From RI-153 sp963721725 (GTDB lineage: Bacteria > Chloroflexota > Anaerolineae > Caldilineales > Caldilineaceae), in the NCBI GenBank assembly GCA_963721725.1, contig CAVRLX010000003.1, forward strand, positions 186,001 through 250,000: DNA of 64,000 nucleotides. Direction: 5' to 3'. A model generated the notes under the pieces. It did no database searches and was not told where the DNA came from. It was given only the letters and a program-made list of their open reading frames with translations. Position 1 is the stretch's first letter; each line of letters begins with the position of its first letter. Positions 15,748-25,149 of the stretch are shown one piece after another. The position numbers and the translations under genes were made by a program.

Positions 15748-16845
15748 TTATGCAGGCACTCTTTCGATCAGATCCGCGACCCGTTCGGGCAGTTTGTACA
15801 ACTCTTGCGCTGTCTTGCCCATAATGCGCTCGCGCAGGTGTTTGGGAAACTGACGAGCGGCAAAGTCAGGCGCGTCGCCGTCCCAGTGCGGGAAGTCGCT
15901 GGAGAACATGAGCATGTGTTCGGCGTCGAACATCTCCAAAATGCTGTGAAAATGCTTGGGGTTTTCCGGCTCTTCCAACGGCTGTGTGGTCAGCAAAATG
16001 TGATCGCGCGCGATCTCGCTGGGTAGGCGATCTACCCACGGAGCCATAATCCGTAGCCCCTTCCAGTTCTTGTCCAGTCGCCACAGAATCGGCGGCAACC
16101 ACGAAATCCCCCCCTCCACCAACACAAATTTCAGCGTCGGGAACTTCTGAAAAACGCCCTCGGTGATCAAACTGGTCACGTGGGCAATGTAGCTTGCCAC
16201 CAATCCTGTGTGCCATTCCAAATAGCTGGTGGGGTAGCCCGCGGCGGTGGGCGGACCGGAAATGCCCACGCCTTCGGAGCCGGGATGAATTGCCACGGGC
16301 AAACCGTATTGGGCGGCGGCTTCATAAATTGGGTGAAAATAGCGCTGTCCATAGGGGATGCGCGAGGCGCTGGGCATCTGCACCTGCACCACGCCAGGGT
16401 GATCGCCCAGGCGGTGGATCTCGCGCACGGCCAGTTCGGGATCATTAGGATAGACGGCCAGCGCGTAGCGGTAGCGGTCATCTACAGGCAGCCGATCTTC
16501 CACCATGACGCTGTTGGTGGCCGAGATGATCGAGGCAGCATAGTCGGCTTCGGGTGAAAGACCCAAGTGCAGCGTGCCGCCACCAATTAATACGGCGTAG
16601 TCAATGTCATAGCGGTTCAAAAAATGGTCGCGCAGCAAGTACGGGTCGCCCTCAATGCGGCAGCCCTGTTCGTCTACGGCGTCGGGTCGATTGACGCCGT
16701 TGGGGTTCCACCAGCCCAGGCTGTTGGCCGAGCGATTGCCGCCTGCATAGCGGGTGCGCCACGGTTCGGGCAGAAAATCCATAATGCGGATTGAGTCCGC
16801 CACGGGATGAATGTCTGCGTCTACGAGTAAATGGTCTTTTGCCAT
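15748..16845 (-). CDS. Amidohydrolase family 2 (ACMSD-like) metal hydrolase or decarboxylase
   Basis: A 365-residue TIM-barrel protein of the amidohydrolase-2 family, which includes aminocarboxymuconate-semialdehyde and related decarboxylases. The N-terminal metal site reads VDADIHPVAD, a variant of the HxH motif. PVAIHPGSEG gives a metal-ligand His near residue 190, and MFSSDFPHWDG the late Asp. WRTRYAGGNRS and SWLPPILWRLDKNW are also typical. The second of two close ATGs is chosen because AAAGG lies nine bases before it. The gene follows the CUT1 permease genes by 95 bases in the same direction. Substrate unknown; ring-cleavage products or sugar lactones are possible. Confidence 0.82.
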   Translation of the reverse strand: MAKDHLLVDADIHPVADSIRIMDFLPEPWRTRYAGGNRSANSLGWWNPNGVNRPDAVDEQGCRIEGDPYLLRDHFLNRYDIDYAVLIGGGTLHLGLSPEADYAASIISATNSVMVEDRLPVDDRYRYALAVYPNDPELAVREIHRLGDHPGVVQVQMPSASRIPYGQRYFHPIYEAAAQYGLPVAIHPGSEGVGISGPPTAAGYPTSYLEWHTGLVASYIAHVTSLITEGVFQKFPTLKFVLVEGGISWLPPILWRLDKNWKGLRIMAPWVDRLPSEIARDHILLTTQPLEEPENPKHFHSILEMFDAEHMLMFSSDFPHWDGDAPDFAARQFPKHLRERIMGKTAQELYKLPERVADLIERVPA

Positions 16846-16940
16846 CCTATACATCCTTTCTAAATCGGTTTAATTCGCTATGATTAACGAAGACTTGAAA
16901 TGCAAATCTCTGCGTTCTCCGGGGCCTCTACGTTTAACTT

Positions 16941-17837
16941 TTACCGACCGGCAATCCCCGACATCTGAATGCCGCTGACAAAGTAGCGCTGGGCAAAGAA
17001 GAAGAGCACGAGCAACGGCAAAATCATGGCAGTGGAGGCGGCCATCATTAGGTTCCAACTGGTGGCATAGAGATCCTTAAAACCGAGCAGCCCAATTGCC
17101 ATCGTCCACTTATTGGCGTTTTGAAGATAGATCAGCGGCTGGAAGAAGTCGTTCCAGTGGTGGATGAAAGAAAAGACTGCGATGGTGGCGATAATCGACT
17201 GCGACAGCGGCATGACGATATTCCAATAAATGCGGAAATTGCTGGCTCCATCCATGCGCGCCGCTTCGTCTAGCTCATAGGGAATGGTCATGAAAAACTG
17301 GCGGAAGAGGAAAATGTAAAAGGCGCTGCCGCCCAGCCAATAGGGCACAATCAAGGGCAGCAGGGTGTTGATCCATTTGAGATAGCGGAAGACGATAAAG
17401 GTGGGAATCAATGTGACGATGCTGGGCAGCATAATCGTGGAGAGCACGAGCAGGAAAAGCTGGTTGCGCCACGGAAAGCGCAGCCGCGCAAAAGCAAAGG
17501 CTGCCAGCGACGAGGTGATCAGCGTGCCCAGCGTAGCAAAGAGAACGATCTGAATTGTGTTCCAAAAATATTTGGCAAAGGGCACGGCCTGGAATGCCTG
17601 CGGGTAGTTCTCCCACATAATCGGCTCGGGGATCCACTGCGGCGGCATGATAAAAGTCTGTGGCCCCGTCTTCAGCGAGGTGGAGATCAGCCAGATCAGC
17701 GGTAACCCCAGCACCAACCCAAAAAAGGTGAGCACAATATACCAGATGCTGTTGTTGAAAATTTTCATCGTGCGTTTGCGCGATCCGCTGCGGCGGGCCG
17801 CAGCGGGTATCAATGTTTGTTGCTCACTCAGTTGCAT
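16941..17837 (-). CDS. Sugar ABC transporter permease, MalG type (CUT1)
   Basis: A 298-residue inner-membrane permease with six predicted membrane segments. The cytoplasmic EAA loop that contacts the ATPase is ELDEAARMDGASNFRIYWNI, close to the family consensus. MSGIAGR ends the protein. It forms a heterodimer with the MalF-type protein encoded 16 bases upstream. The ATG has a GAGGAAA site. No ATPase gene is present; CUT1 systems often share one encoded elsewhere. Substrate is probably a mono- or oligosaccharide. Confidence 0.92.
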   Translation of the reverse strand: MQLSEQQTLIPAAARRSGSRKRTMKIFNNSIWYIVLTFFGLVLGLPLIWLISTSLKTGPQTFIMPPQWIPEPIMWENYPQAFQAVPFAKYFWNTIQIVLFATLGTLITSSLAAFAFARLRFPWRNQLFLLVLSTIMLPSIVTLIPTFIVFRYLKWINTLLPLIVPYWLGGSAFYIFLFRQFFMTIPYELDEAARMDGASNFRIYWNIVMPLSQSIIATIAVFSFIHHWNDFFQPLIYLQNANKWTMAIGLLGFKDLYATSWNLMMAASTAMILPLLVLFFFAQRYFVSGIQMSGIAGR

Positions 17838-17853
17838 AACGTTTCCTCAGTGC

Positions 17854-18780
17854 CTAATCTTTCAGATCGCCTTCGTAGAATACCCACCGATCCGAGAGCC
17901 GAAATTGAATCAGGGTAAAGATCAATACAATGATAAAGAGCACCCATGCCATAGCCGAGGCATAGCCCATTTGGAAATTCTCAAAGGCCGCCCGGTAGAG
18001 ATAGAGCAAATAGAAGAGCGTGGCATAGTTTGGCCCGCCTTCGGTCATGATATACGCCTGGGTGAAGACCTGAAACGCGCCGATCAGGGCGATGATCAGA
18101 TTGAAAAAGAGGGCCGGCGTGAGCAGTGGCAGCGTAATGTGCCAGAAGCGATCCCACCACTTGGCCCCGTCCATATCGGCGGCTTCGTAGAGCGAAGTGG
18201 GGATACCCTTTAGCCCAGCCAGTAAAATGATCATCTGCCCGCCGATGGTCCACAAACTCATGATGATAAAGGCCGGTTTCGCCAGTTTGGGATCTTGCAG
18301 CCAGTATAGCCCTTCCAAGCCGATCCAGCGTAGGAAGCCATTGGCAAGCCCCCATTCTGGGTGGAAGATCCAGACCCACAGAATCGAGTTGGCAACCACT
18401 GGCGTTAGGGACGGCACATAATAGGCGGTGCGGAAGAACTTGATGCCGCGCAAGTCCTGGTTCATGGCAAGAGCCGCCAATAGCGCAAAGAAAAGGTGCA
18501 GCGGCACACCCAAAAAGACATAGTAACTGGTGTTCCACAGCGAAAGCCAGAAGCGGTCATCGGTGAAAAGCTTAGTATACTGGGCCAGCCCCACCCACTT
18601 GGCGCTGGTCACGATCTCCCAGCGCGTGAACGAAATGTAGAGCGAAGCCAGCATTGGCCCGGCGGTGAAGGCCAGAAAGCCAATCAACCAGGGCAGGATA
18701 AATAGAAACGCATCACGCTTTTCGGCCCACAGCAAGTTGCTGCGGCGTTTGGGCGGCGAGGGTACGGTAGCAGTGGTCAT
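17854..18780 (-). CDS. Sugar ABC transporter permease, MalF type (CUT1)
   Basis: A 308-residue permease with six membrane segments, starting with FLFILPWLIGFLAFTAGPML. The EAA loop is LYEAADMDGAKWWDRFWHIT. SFTRWEIVTSAKWVGLAQYT is the typical first periplasmic loop. Order is binding protein, repeat-containing spacer, MalF, MalG, all on the minus strand, so the three genes form one import system. The 176-base gap to the binding protein gene contains a long inverted repeat that could lower expression of the permeases relative to the binding protein. Confidence 0.92.
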   Translation of the reverse strand: MTTATVPSPPKRRSNLLWAEKRDAFLFILPWLIGFLAFTAGPMLASLYISFTRWEIVTSAKWVGLAQYTKLFTDDRFWLSLWNTSYYVFLGVPLHLFFALLAALAMNQDLRGIKFFRTAYYVPSLTPVVANSILWVWIFHPEWGLANGFLRWIGLEGLYWLQDPKLAKPAFIIMSLWTIGGQMIILLAGLKGIPTSLYEAADMDGAKWWDRFWHITLPLLTPALFFNLIIALIGAFQVFTQAYIMTEGGPNYATLFYLLYLYRAAFENFQMGYASAMAWVLFIIVLIFTLIQFRLSDRWVFYEGDLKD

Positions 18781-18814
18781 ACGTAGAGTCCCTGTCCAGA
18801 ACTTTCAGAATTTT

Positions 18815-18950
18815 ACCGCAAAGAACGCAAAGGGAAATAGAACGCAGATGACGCAGATTGAGCGGATTTGCGCAGATTCCAGATGATCCGCTGAACCATT
18901 TTTGCCTTTTACACTTTGCCTTTTGCCTTCTTCTTTGCGTTCTTTGCGGT
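18815..18950. repeat. Intergenic inverted repeat (AACGCAAAG family)
   Basis: Perfect 18-base arms (ACCGCAAAGAACGCAAAG at 18815-18832 and its complement at 18933-18950) enclose about 100 bases containing GAACGCAGATGACGCAGATT-like words. It lies between the sugar-binding protein and MalF genes. It looks like a mobile or REP-like non-coding element; no reading frame is inside. Confidence 0.65.
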
Positions 18951-18956
18951 GAAAAA

Positions 18957-20310
18957 TTATTCGCCGGGGATGAAGACGATTAGCTCTTCCACACGGTCGG
19001 CGATGGCATCCAGCGCCGCTTGTGGATCGGCCTGTTCGACGCCGTAGATCGAGTTCAGCGCCGATTGCACCTCGCGGTGGACGCCGATCCAGTCGCCGGA
19101 GACCGGCTCTGGGCGACCGTAGCCGAACGCATCCAACATGATCTGCGCGCTGGGCGGCAACACGTCGGCGGCGCTTTCCAGGAAGCTCTCGGCCACCACC
19201 TTAAGCGAGGGTACAGCCAGGCCTGTGGCATCTACCCAGTGGCGGAAGGCTTCTTCGCTGCCCAGGTATTGCAGCCATGTCCAGGCGGCGTCGGGGCTGT
19301 CTGTGCCGCTGTACATACTGTGCCCGGCGGAGGCGACGCGGGTGGTGCGGATATCGTCAGGATCGGCGGGCAGATGGGCAATGTCCCACTCAAATTCCGC
19401 GGGGAGAATACCAGTAAAGACCGAGAACTGCGGGAACATGCCGACCTTGCCGGTGGTGAAGAGATCGGCAGTGGTGAAGCCGCCGGCTTCGGTGGTGCTG
19501 GCCGAAAGGTGAACACCCAACTCGTGATGCCAGCGGGCAATCTCGGCAATCTGTGACAGGCTGGGTTCCTGGTTCATAGTGAATTGGGTGCGATCTTCGC
19601 TGATCACATCGCCGCCCTTTTGCCACATTTTGATCCAGGTGTTGCGGTTGAGATGCCGATCTGCCGTGCCATAGATCTTTTCGCTGCCTTCGCCTGTGGT
19701 AATGGCAGCGGCAGCGGCTTCAAAGTCGGCCCAAGTCCAGCCCTCGGTGGGGGTTGGCACGCCGCTGGCGTCAAAGAGTTCTTTATTGTAGATCAGTACG
19801 GTGCTGGTCGTCTCACGCGGGAAGCCGATCTGCTTGCCGTCGATCTGGAAATCCTTCCACGCCGCCAACAGCCAAGCATCCTCGCCCAGGCTTGTGTCGC
19901 TTTCCAGATAAGGTGTCAGATCCATTTGGATGCTGCGCTTGGCTTGCCCGGCGTTGGTGTAGCTGTGCGCCCGATCAGACGTCGGGAGCATCGCCCGCTG
20001 CAATCAGCGTGAGCAGTTTGGTCTGCACTTCAATTGCACCGCCCGGTTCCCAGATCGGTTCCACGGTGATTCCAGCGTTGGCCTCTTGGAAAGTGACGAT
20101 CAGCGGCTCGTAGCGGTCGAACGCGCCCTGGTTACCGCCTTGGGTCAAAAAGGAAATCGCCGCAGAGGCTGGGGCCGGGGCTGCCGTTTCGCCACCGCTA
20201 CTGCTGCTGGGCGCTACGGGGACTGCACAGGCGGCTAGGCTCAACGCGCCCAGGCCAAATGCAGTGTGACGCAGAAATTGACGACGGCTCAATAGGTGTT
20301 TTGATGCCAT
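18957..20310 (-). CDS. Sugar-binding Tat lipoprotein of CUT1 transporter (one frame break)
   Basis: The N-terminal part starts MASKHLLSRRQFLRHTAFGL, a twin-arginine signal with a lipobox at SLAAC, then a Ser/Gly/Ala linker. ISFLTQGGNQGAFDRYEPL begins the solute-binding domain. Around 19975-19985 the frame shifts by one base after LIAAGDAPDV and continues as DRAHSYTNAGQAKRSIQMD. The remainder (WTWADFEAAAAAITTGEG, VGMFPQFSVF, ASAGHSMYSGTDSPDAAWTW) is typical of family 1 extracellular solute-binding proteins. An AAGGAG lies nine bases before the chosen ATG; another ATG is two codons upstream. It delivers sugar to the MalF/MalG permease encoded downstream. Confidence 0.85.
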
Positions 20311-20475
20311 TTTCATGTTCTCCTTGATAGATTTTGATGAATGGATCATGCGGTTGGGTGATCGTAAAAAGAGGTGGAGGGCGCGTAATTGACAAGCGGA
20401 TAGCGGGCGATGAGGGTAATCGCCCATCGCTTATGGTGAAAAAAGTGTACCATAAACCAAGGGATTTGCGAATTG

Positions 20476-21406
20476 TCAGCGCATAAGCTTCGATTTTGGA
20501 TCGAAGACATCGCGCAGCCAATCTCCCAGCAGGTTCATGCTCAAGGCGGTGATGGCAATCGCCACGCCAGGATAGACGGCGATCCAGGGGTAGATGCGCA
20601 GATATTGGCGGCCCTGCGAGAGCATATTTCCCCAACTGGGCACGCTGGGCGGGACGCTTAGCCCCAAAAAGCTCAAGCCCGCTTCGTAAAAGATCATAGC
20701 CGACAGCTCAAAGGTTGCCAACGTCACCAGCGGGCCAATCAGGTTGGGCAAAATGTGGCGCAGCAAAATGCGCGGCGCATCTGCGCCCACGCTTACGGCG
20801 GATTCCACATAGGCTTCGCCGCGCAGGCGCAACACTTCGCCCCGCGCCACGCGCGCGAAAGAGGGGGGAGCCGGTGATGCCGAAAAGCAGGATCACGTTC
20901 AAGAGACTGCGCCCCAAGACTGCTGCCGCCACCACAACCAGTACAATGTAGGGCACAGCCAAAAAGAGATTGATAATCGCCGTGACCACAGCATCTACCC
21001 AGCCGCCCAGATAGCCAGCCAACAGCCCTGCCGCCAACCCCAGGCTCCCGGCAATCAAGACGCCCAACAGCCCTACGGTGAGCGAAACGCGGCTGCCGTG
21101 AATAATCCGGCTAAGCATGTCGCGGCCCAGGTTGTCTGTGCCCAGCGGATAGTCCCACGAGCCATCGGCTGTCCATGCAGGGGGCTGTTTGGCGGCGCGC
21201 AGGTTTTGTTGGAGGGGATCAAACGGGGCCAGTGTATTGGCAAAGAGGGCTACAAACACCAGCGACAGCACCATGATTACGCCTGCCATGCCCGCCCGAT
21301 CTCGCCGGAGCAGCCGCCATGCTTCGCCCACATGGGCGCGCCAGATGGGTTGTGTGTCCGTAGCCTGTGCCAATGCGTCTCGCGGCTGCGGGGGAATGGC
21401 GTGCAT
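20476..21406 (-). CDS. dppC: Dipeptide/oligopeptide-type ABC permease, DppC (one frame break)
   Basis: A permease of the DppC/OppC family. The N-terminal cytoplasmic start and first membrane segment (GVIMVLSLVFVALFANTLAP) are followed by PLGTDNLGRDMLSRIIHGSR, the family signature. The frame breaks inside a run of six C on the coding strand (20866-20872). Dropping one C restores the expected sequence GSPSFARVARGEVLRLRGEA and the EAA-like loop, then GLSFLGLSVPPSVPSWG and the end DPKSK. It starts three bases after the dppB stop codon with a GGAGG. Together with DppB it makes the channel for a peptide, nickel or sugar-derived substrate; the ATPases are not encoded here. Confidence 0.88.
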
Positions 21407-21409
21407 GGT

Positions 21410-22329
21410 CTAGCCTCCGTAGCGAATGCGCGGATCAAGCAGGCCATAGGCCAGATCCGTGAGCAGGTGCATAAGAATGGCAAAGGCGGCAATAAAGACT
21501 GTGATCGCCTGTACCAGCGGAAAATCGCGCCCGGGATGGCTTCATCCAACAGGCTGCCCAGTCCGGGCCAGGCAAAGATGGTCTCAATGTAGATGGAGCC
21601 GCCAAGGAGATAGGTGAACTGAATGCCGATAACACTGACCAATGAGATAGCGACATTGGGCAGCACATGGCGGGTGGCAACCAGCCGCTGCGAGAGTCCT
21701 TTGCTGCGCGCTGTGCGGATGTAATCGTCGCTGCGGATCTCTAGCACTTTGGCGCGGGTCAGGCGATAGAGCTGGCTCATGGCGCCCAGACTTAGGGCAA
21801 CCGAGGGCAGCACCAGCGAGATCGCGCTGTCGCGGCCAAACGAGGGAAACCAGCGCAGGTTGACGGCGAAGAAGAGAATCAGCAGCAGCGCCAGCCAGAA
21901 ACTTGGCATCACCTGCCCCAACAGCCCAACCACGCGGCCCAGGCCATCGGCAAGGCTGCCGGGGCTGCTGCCGCCTGCGATTCCCAGGGGGATGGCAAGA
22001 AGCATGGAAAGGAGCATGGCCGCCGCGGCCAACTGTGCCGTGGCGGGCAACCGTTCGAGGATGATGCGGAGCGCAGGCCGATTTTGGACAAGGGAGTGGC
22101 CGAAATCAAACTGCAACGCTCTGGTCAGAAATTCCATGAATTGCACGGTCAGTGGTCGGTTAAAGCCCATAGCCGTGCGAAAGGCATCCACCTGGGCGGG
22201 GGACGCCTCGCGCGGGACCATAAGCGCCGCCGGGTCGCCGGTGAGGCGAATCATGAAAAAAACCAGAATGAGCACGCCGATCAGTAGCAAGAGCGACTGC
22301 ACTACACGGCTAATCAGGTAACGGGCCAC
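21410..22329 (-). CDS. dppB: Dipeptide/oligopeptide-type ABC permease, DppB (one frame break)
   Basis: A permease of the DppB/OppB family, reading from a GTG with GGAG seven bases before it: VARYLISRVVQSLLLLIGVL, then LTGDPAALMVPREASPAQVD and MGFNRPLTVQF. The EAA-like region is DDYIRTARSKGLSQRLV. After FAWPGLGSLLDEAIPG the frame shifts by one base (about 21520-21535, in CCCGGGCGCG); the correct frame gives FPLVQAITVFIAAFAILMHL and ends DPRIRYGG. The C-terminus and length then match the family. Order dppA, dppB, dppC on one strand. Confidence 0.88.
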
Positions 22330-22347
22330 TGCGTCTCCTTCGCAATA

Positions 22348-22390
22348 CGTGATGCGTAATCCGTATTTCAAATACGGATTACGCATCACG
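22348..22390. repeat. Perfect 20-bp hairpin between dppA and dppB
   Basis: Arms 22348-22367 and 22371-22390 are exact complements with a 3-base loop, and further GTAATGCGT-like words follow. It belongs to the GTGATGCGT word family seen in other spacers. In this position it could stabilise the dppA message and reduce read-through into dppBC. Confidence 0.75.
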
Positions 22391-22399
22391 CATTACGCA

Positions 22400-24004
22400 T
22401 TACTGCTGTACCGACACATCCATCAAGAAATAATCCTCTGCCGGGCGGGGATTGTAATTCTGCACACGGGAGTTGACGGCTTCAAAGGCCATCGGCTCGT
22501 AGAGGTAGATGAAGGGCGGGTTCTCGATCATGTAGGCTTGTAGATCTTTGTAAAGTTGGGCACGTTCGTCGGCGTCCACCGTCACCTCGATTTGGGCGAT
22601 GAAGTCGTCGATGGTCGGATCCGACCAAGCCGAGTAGCTGGCATCGAAGCCATCCAGCGCACCGTTCAGCCGGTTGATGGCCTCGCCAATGTCCGACGAC
22701 CAGCTATCGCCAAAGAGGGGTGGCAGTTCTTTGGCGGATTCCAGATCCCAAAACTGCCCAGATTCCATGAGTTCGAGATCGGCGGTGATACCGACCTCAC
22801 CCAAAAAGCCCTGCACCGCTTCGCAAACCTGCTCAAAGTTGGTATAAGCGCCTACGGGGCAGGCCATGCCGATTTCAAAGCCGTCGGGATAGCCAGCGGC
22901 GGCGAGCAGTTCACGTGCCTTTTCGGGATCATAGGGATAGGGCGATAGGCTTTCGTCATAGCCCAAGTTGGCCGGGGTAACGAGACCTGTTGCCAGCCGA
23001 GCTTGCCCGTTAAAGAGCGCATCAACAATGGCTTCGCGGTCCACGGCGTAGTTCATGGCGAGGCGCACGTTGGCATCGAGCGTGGGCTGATCCAGCCCTG
23101 TGGTCAGGTTGTTAAAGGCGATGTAATAGACGCGATCCACAGGGTAGCTGATCACCTCTACATTGGGCACACCTTCCAGGCTGGCGGCTTCTTCGGCGCT
23201 GAGACGCTGCACAATGTCCACTTCGCCGGTTTGAATGGCGGCGACACGGGTCGAAGATTCAGGGATGGGACGGAAGATCAGGCGGGCCACTTTGGGCAGC
23301 CCTTCTTGCCAATAGTTGGGGTTGGCTTCGTAGACAATACGGTCGCCGCGCACCATCTCCACAAACTGGAAGGGGCCTGTGCCCACAGGCGCTTGTTCAA
23401 AGGCATCGGCGCCGCCGACTTCCTCGAAATAGGCCGGGGGGACCATCATCCAGTTGGTGGCAAGTTGGCGCATAAAGAGTGGATTGGGATCGGCTGTCAC
23501 CAGTTTGACGGTGTAATCGTCGATCTTTTCCACGGCGGTTGCCAAGTCAAAGGCATAGAAATATTCGTTGGTGGGATCTTTGCCCGCTTCCCAGGTGAAG
23601 ATCACCGCGTCGGCGTTGAAAGGCTCGCCGTTGTGGAAGGTGACACCTTGGCGTAACTTGAAGGTATACTCCAGGCCATCGTCGGAGATCTCCCAACTTT
23701 CGGCCAGGGCTGGCACAGTTTCGCCCTCATCATTGATCCAAACCAGGGAATCGTAGAGCGGGGAAGCCGCATTGGCGGCATTGCGCTCGGCTGCGCGCGG
23801 CATGTAGATCGAGTTGGGCATGGTGGAAAGCGCCAGCACTAGTTCCCCTTGCGGACCTTCTGTACTTTGCGGGGCTGCTGCCGGTTCGGCGGCGGCGGGT
23901 TCTGCTGGCCCGGCGGGGGCAGCGGATGGCGTGACACAGGCCGCCAACGTCAAAATCGTTATAAACAGAAATAGAGGTAGCCATGTTCGTCTTGTGTGCA
24001 TCAT
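22400..24004 (-). CDS. dppA: Peptide-type ABC transporter substrate-binding lipoprotein, DppA
   Basis: A 534-residue family 5 solute-binding protein. The first of two ATGs follows AAAGGAACCTAT. The signal peptide FLFITILTLAAC ends at a lipobox and is followed by a long Ala/Pro linker. Family motifs: PLYDSLVWINDEGETVPALA, ESWEISDDGLEYTFKLRQGV, TFHNGEPFNADAVIFTWE, PVGTGPFQFVEM, ANPNYW, and VRLAMNYAVDREAIVDALF. It captures the substrate outside the cell and hands it to DppBC. Family 5 members bind peptides but also nickel, heme precursors and plant- or opine-type sugars, so the substrate is open. A PHP hydrolase and an enolase-family gene sit upstream on the same strand. Confidence 0.93.
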   Translation of the reverse strand: MMHTRRTWLPLFLFITILTLAACVTPSAAPAGPAEPAAAEPAAAPQSTEGPQGELVLALSTMPNSIYMPRAAERNAANAASPLYDSLVWINDEGETVPALAESWEISDDGLEYTFKLRQGVTFHNGEPFNADAVIFTWEAGKDPTNEYFYAFDLATAVEKIDDYTVKLVTADPNPLFMRQLATNWMMVPPAYFEEVGGADAFEQAPVGTGPFQFVEMVRGDRIVYEANPNYWQEGLPKVARLIFRPIPESSTRVAAIQTGEVDIVQRLSAEEAASLEGVPNVEVISYPVDRVYYIAFNNLTTGLDQPTLDANVRLAMNYAVDREAIVDALFNGQARLATGLVTPANLGYDESLSPYPYDPEKARELLAAAGYPDGFEIGMACPVGAYTNFEQVCEAVQGFLGEVGITADLELMESGQFWDLESAKELPPLFGDSWSSDIGEAINRLNGALDGFDASYSAWSDPTIDDFIAQIEVTVDADERAQLYKDLQAYMIENPPFIYLYEPMAFEAVNSRVQNYNPRPAEDYFLMDVSVQQ

Positions 24005-24117
24005 ATAGGTTCCTTTGGTGTGATAGGGCCGTAGAGCGGAGACAGTGGGATGAAGTTTCATGCCGCAATTGATGCGAGGGTGCTCTCCTTTTCGTACAAA
24101 AAATTAGATCTCAAACA

Positions 24118-25023
24118 CTATTCAAACCAGATCGGATTCGACCACGCGCGCCGGCCCAAGCCATCTCGCACGGTGACGCGCCCGTAAGCGCCATCGAATT
24201 TCTCCAAGCTTAGCTCAAATTCCGTCAAGCCATAGCCATTGTGATAGGCCGTTTTGGAGAGGATGCCGGAGAAAAAGGCTGAGTTGACAGGCGAACAGCG
24301 GATATAAACCCGCTTGCCTGGCTCCACCTGAATATCGTAGATCTGGGGGCCTGTGCTGCTGTAATAGTGCCCGGCCTTGAGCGCCGTCAGAATGGCATCG
24401 GGCGTAAGTTCTTCGGCCTTAACGTGAACCCAGCCCAGCCCGAAATCCTGATAGCCGGGCAAGAAGTGGGCATCATCGGTGGCGCAGGCGCTGTAGCGCA
24501 GCCCGCGGCTGGAGAGCAGATCGAGCATATACCAGCTTTCGGCGCGGTCGTTGTCGTCCACCGAGACGCCGTTGAAGATCTCCACAGCGTGGACGGGGCC
24601 AAGCGAGCGGGCGTCGGCCTCGGTCAGCCCATACCAGTGGGGATGGGCGACGGCGACATACGCGCCGGCGTCCAGGGCACGGGCGGCGATTTCGGGGCCG
24701 GTTTCGCCTTCCACAGGTGGGGCAAAATCAAGAGGCAGCCCCACGGCAAGAATATGCCAGAGGCTGCCTAGTTCTGTCTTTCCGCTGTGCAGTTCCGCGC
24801 CCAAAAGGGTGGTAAAGGTGGGGGTGCGGTGGGCGGTGGTATCGGTAATCGGAAAATCGTAGGTGGCAAGAAAGTGATCGGTAATGGCGAGAAAATCATA
24901 GCCCGCCTCGGCGTAGCGCTGGCAGACGGCCTCTACTGAGAGCGCGCCATCTGAGCGGGTGGTGTGTGTGTGGAGGTTGCCCTTCCAAAACGATCCGGGC
25001 TTGTCAAATGGCAGAGTCTTCAT
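24118..25023 (-). CDS. PHP-domain metal-dependent phosphoesterase
   Basis: A 301-residue PHP-family hydrolase. Metal ligands are visible in GNLHTHTTRSDG (HxH) near residue 18, YDFLAITDHF near 47, ELHSG near 75 and VAHPHWYG near 125; AVEIFNGVS and ACATDDAHF complete the site. PHP enzymes cleave phosphate esters or phosphonates using two or three metal ions. It has an extra C-terminal beta-type region (about residue 225 onward) giving YYSSTGPQIYDI, common in the CehA-like subgroup, some of which act on carbamate or ester compounds. It lies between an enolase-family gene and dppA on the same strand, so it may process the imported compound. Confidence 0.82.
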   Translation of the reverse strand: MKTLPFDKPGSFWKGNLHTHTTRSDGALSVEAVCQRYAEAGYDFLAITDHFLATYDFPITDTTAHRTPTFTTLLGAELHSGKTELGSLWHILAVGLPLDFAPPVEGETGPEIAARALDAGAYVAVAHPHWYGLTEADARSLGPVHAVEIFNGVSVDDNDRAESWYMLDLLSSRGLRYSACATDDAHFLPGYQDFGLGWVHVKAEELTPDAILTALKAGHYYSSTGPQIYDIQVEPGKRVYIRCSPVNSAFFSGILSKTAYHNGYGLTEFELSLEKFDGAYGRVTVRDGLGRRAWSNPIWFE

Positions 25024-25149
25024 TCACGCTCCTGGGCAGTGGCGGTGATAGTCGATATGCGCCGGTTGGTGAGGCATCAATCCGCTGGGCGCAAGGCTTC
25101 AATGTCTGGCTGTCAGGAGTATAAAGGATATTGGGCGTCTGCGCTAATG

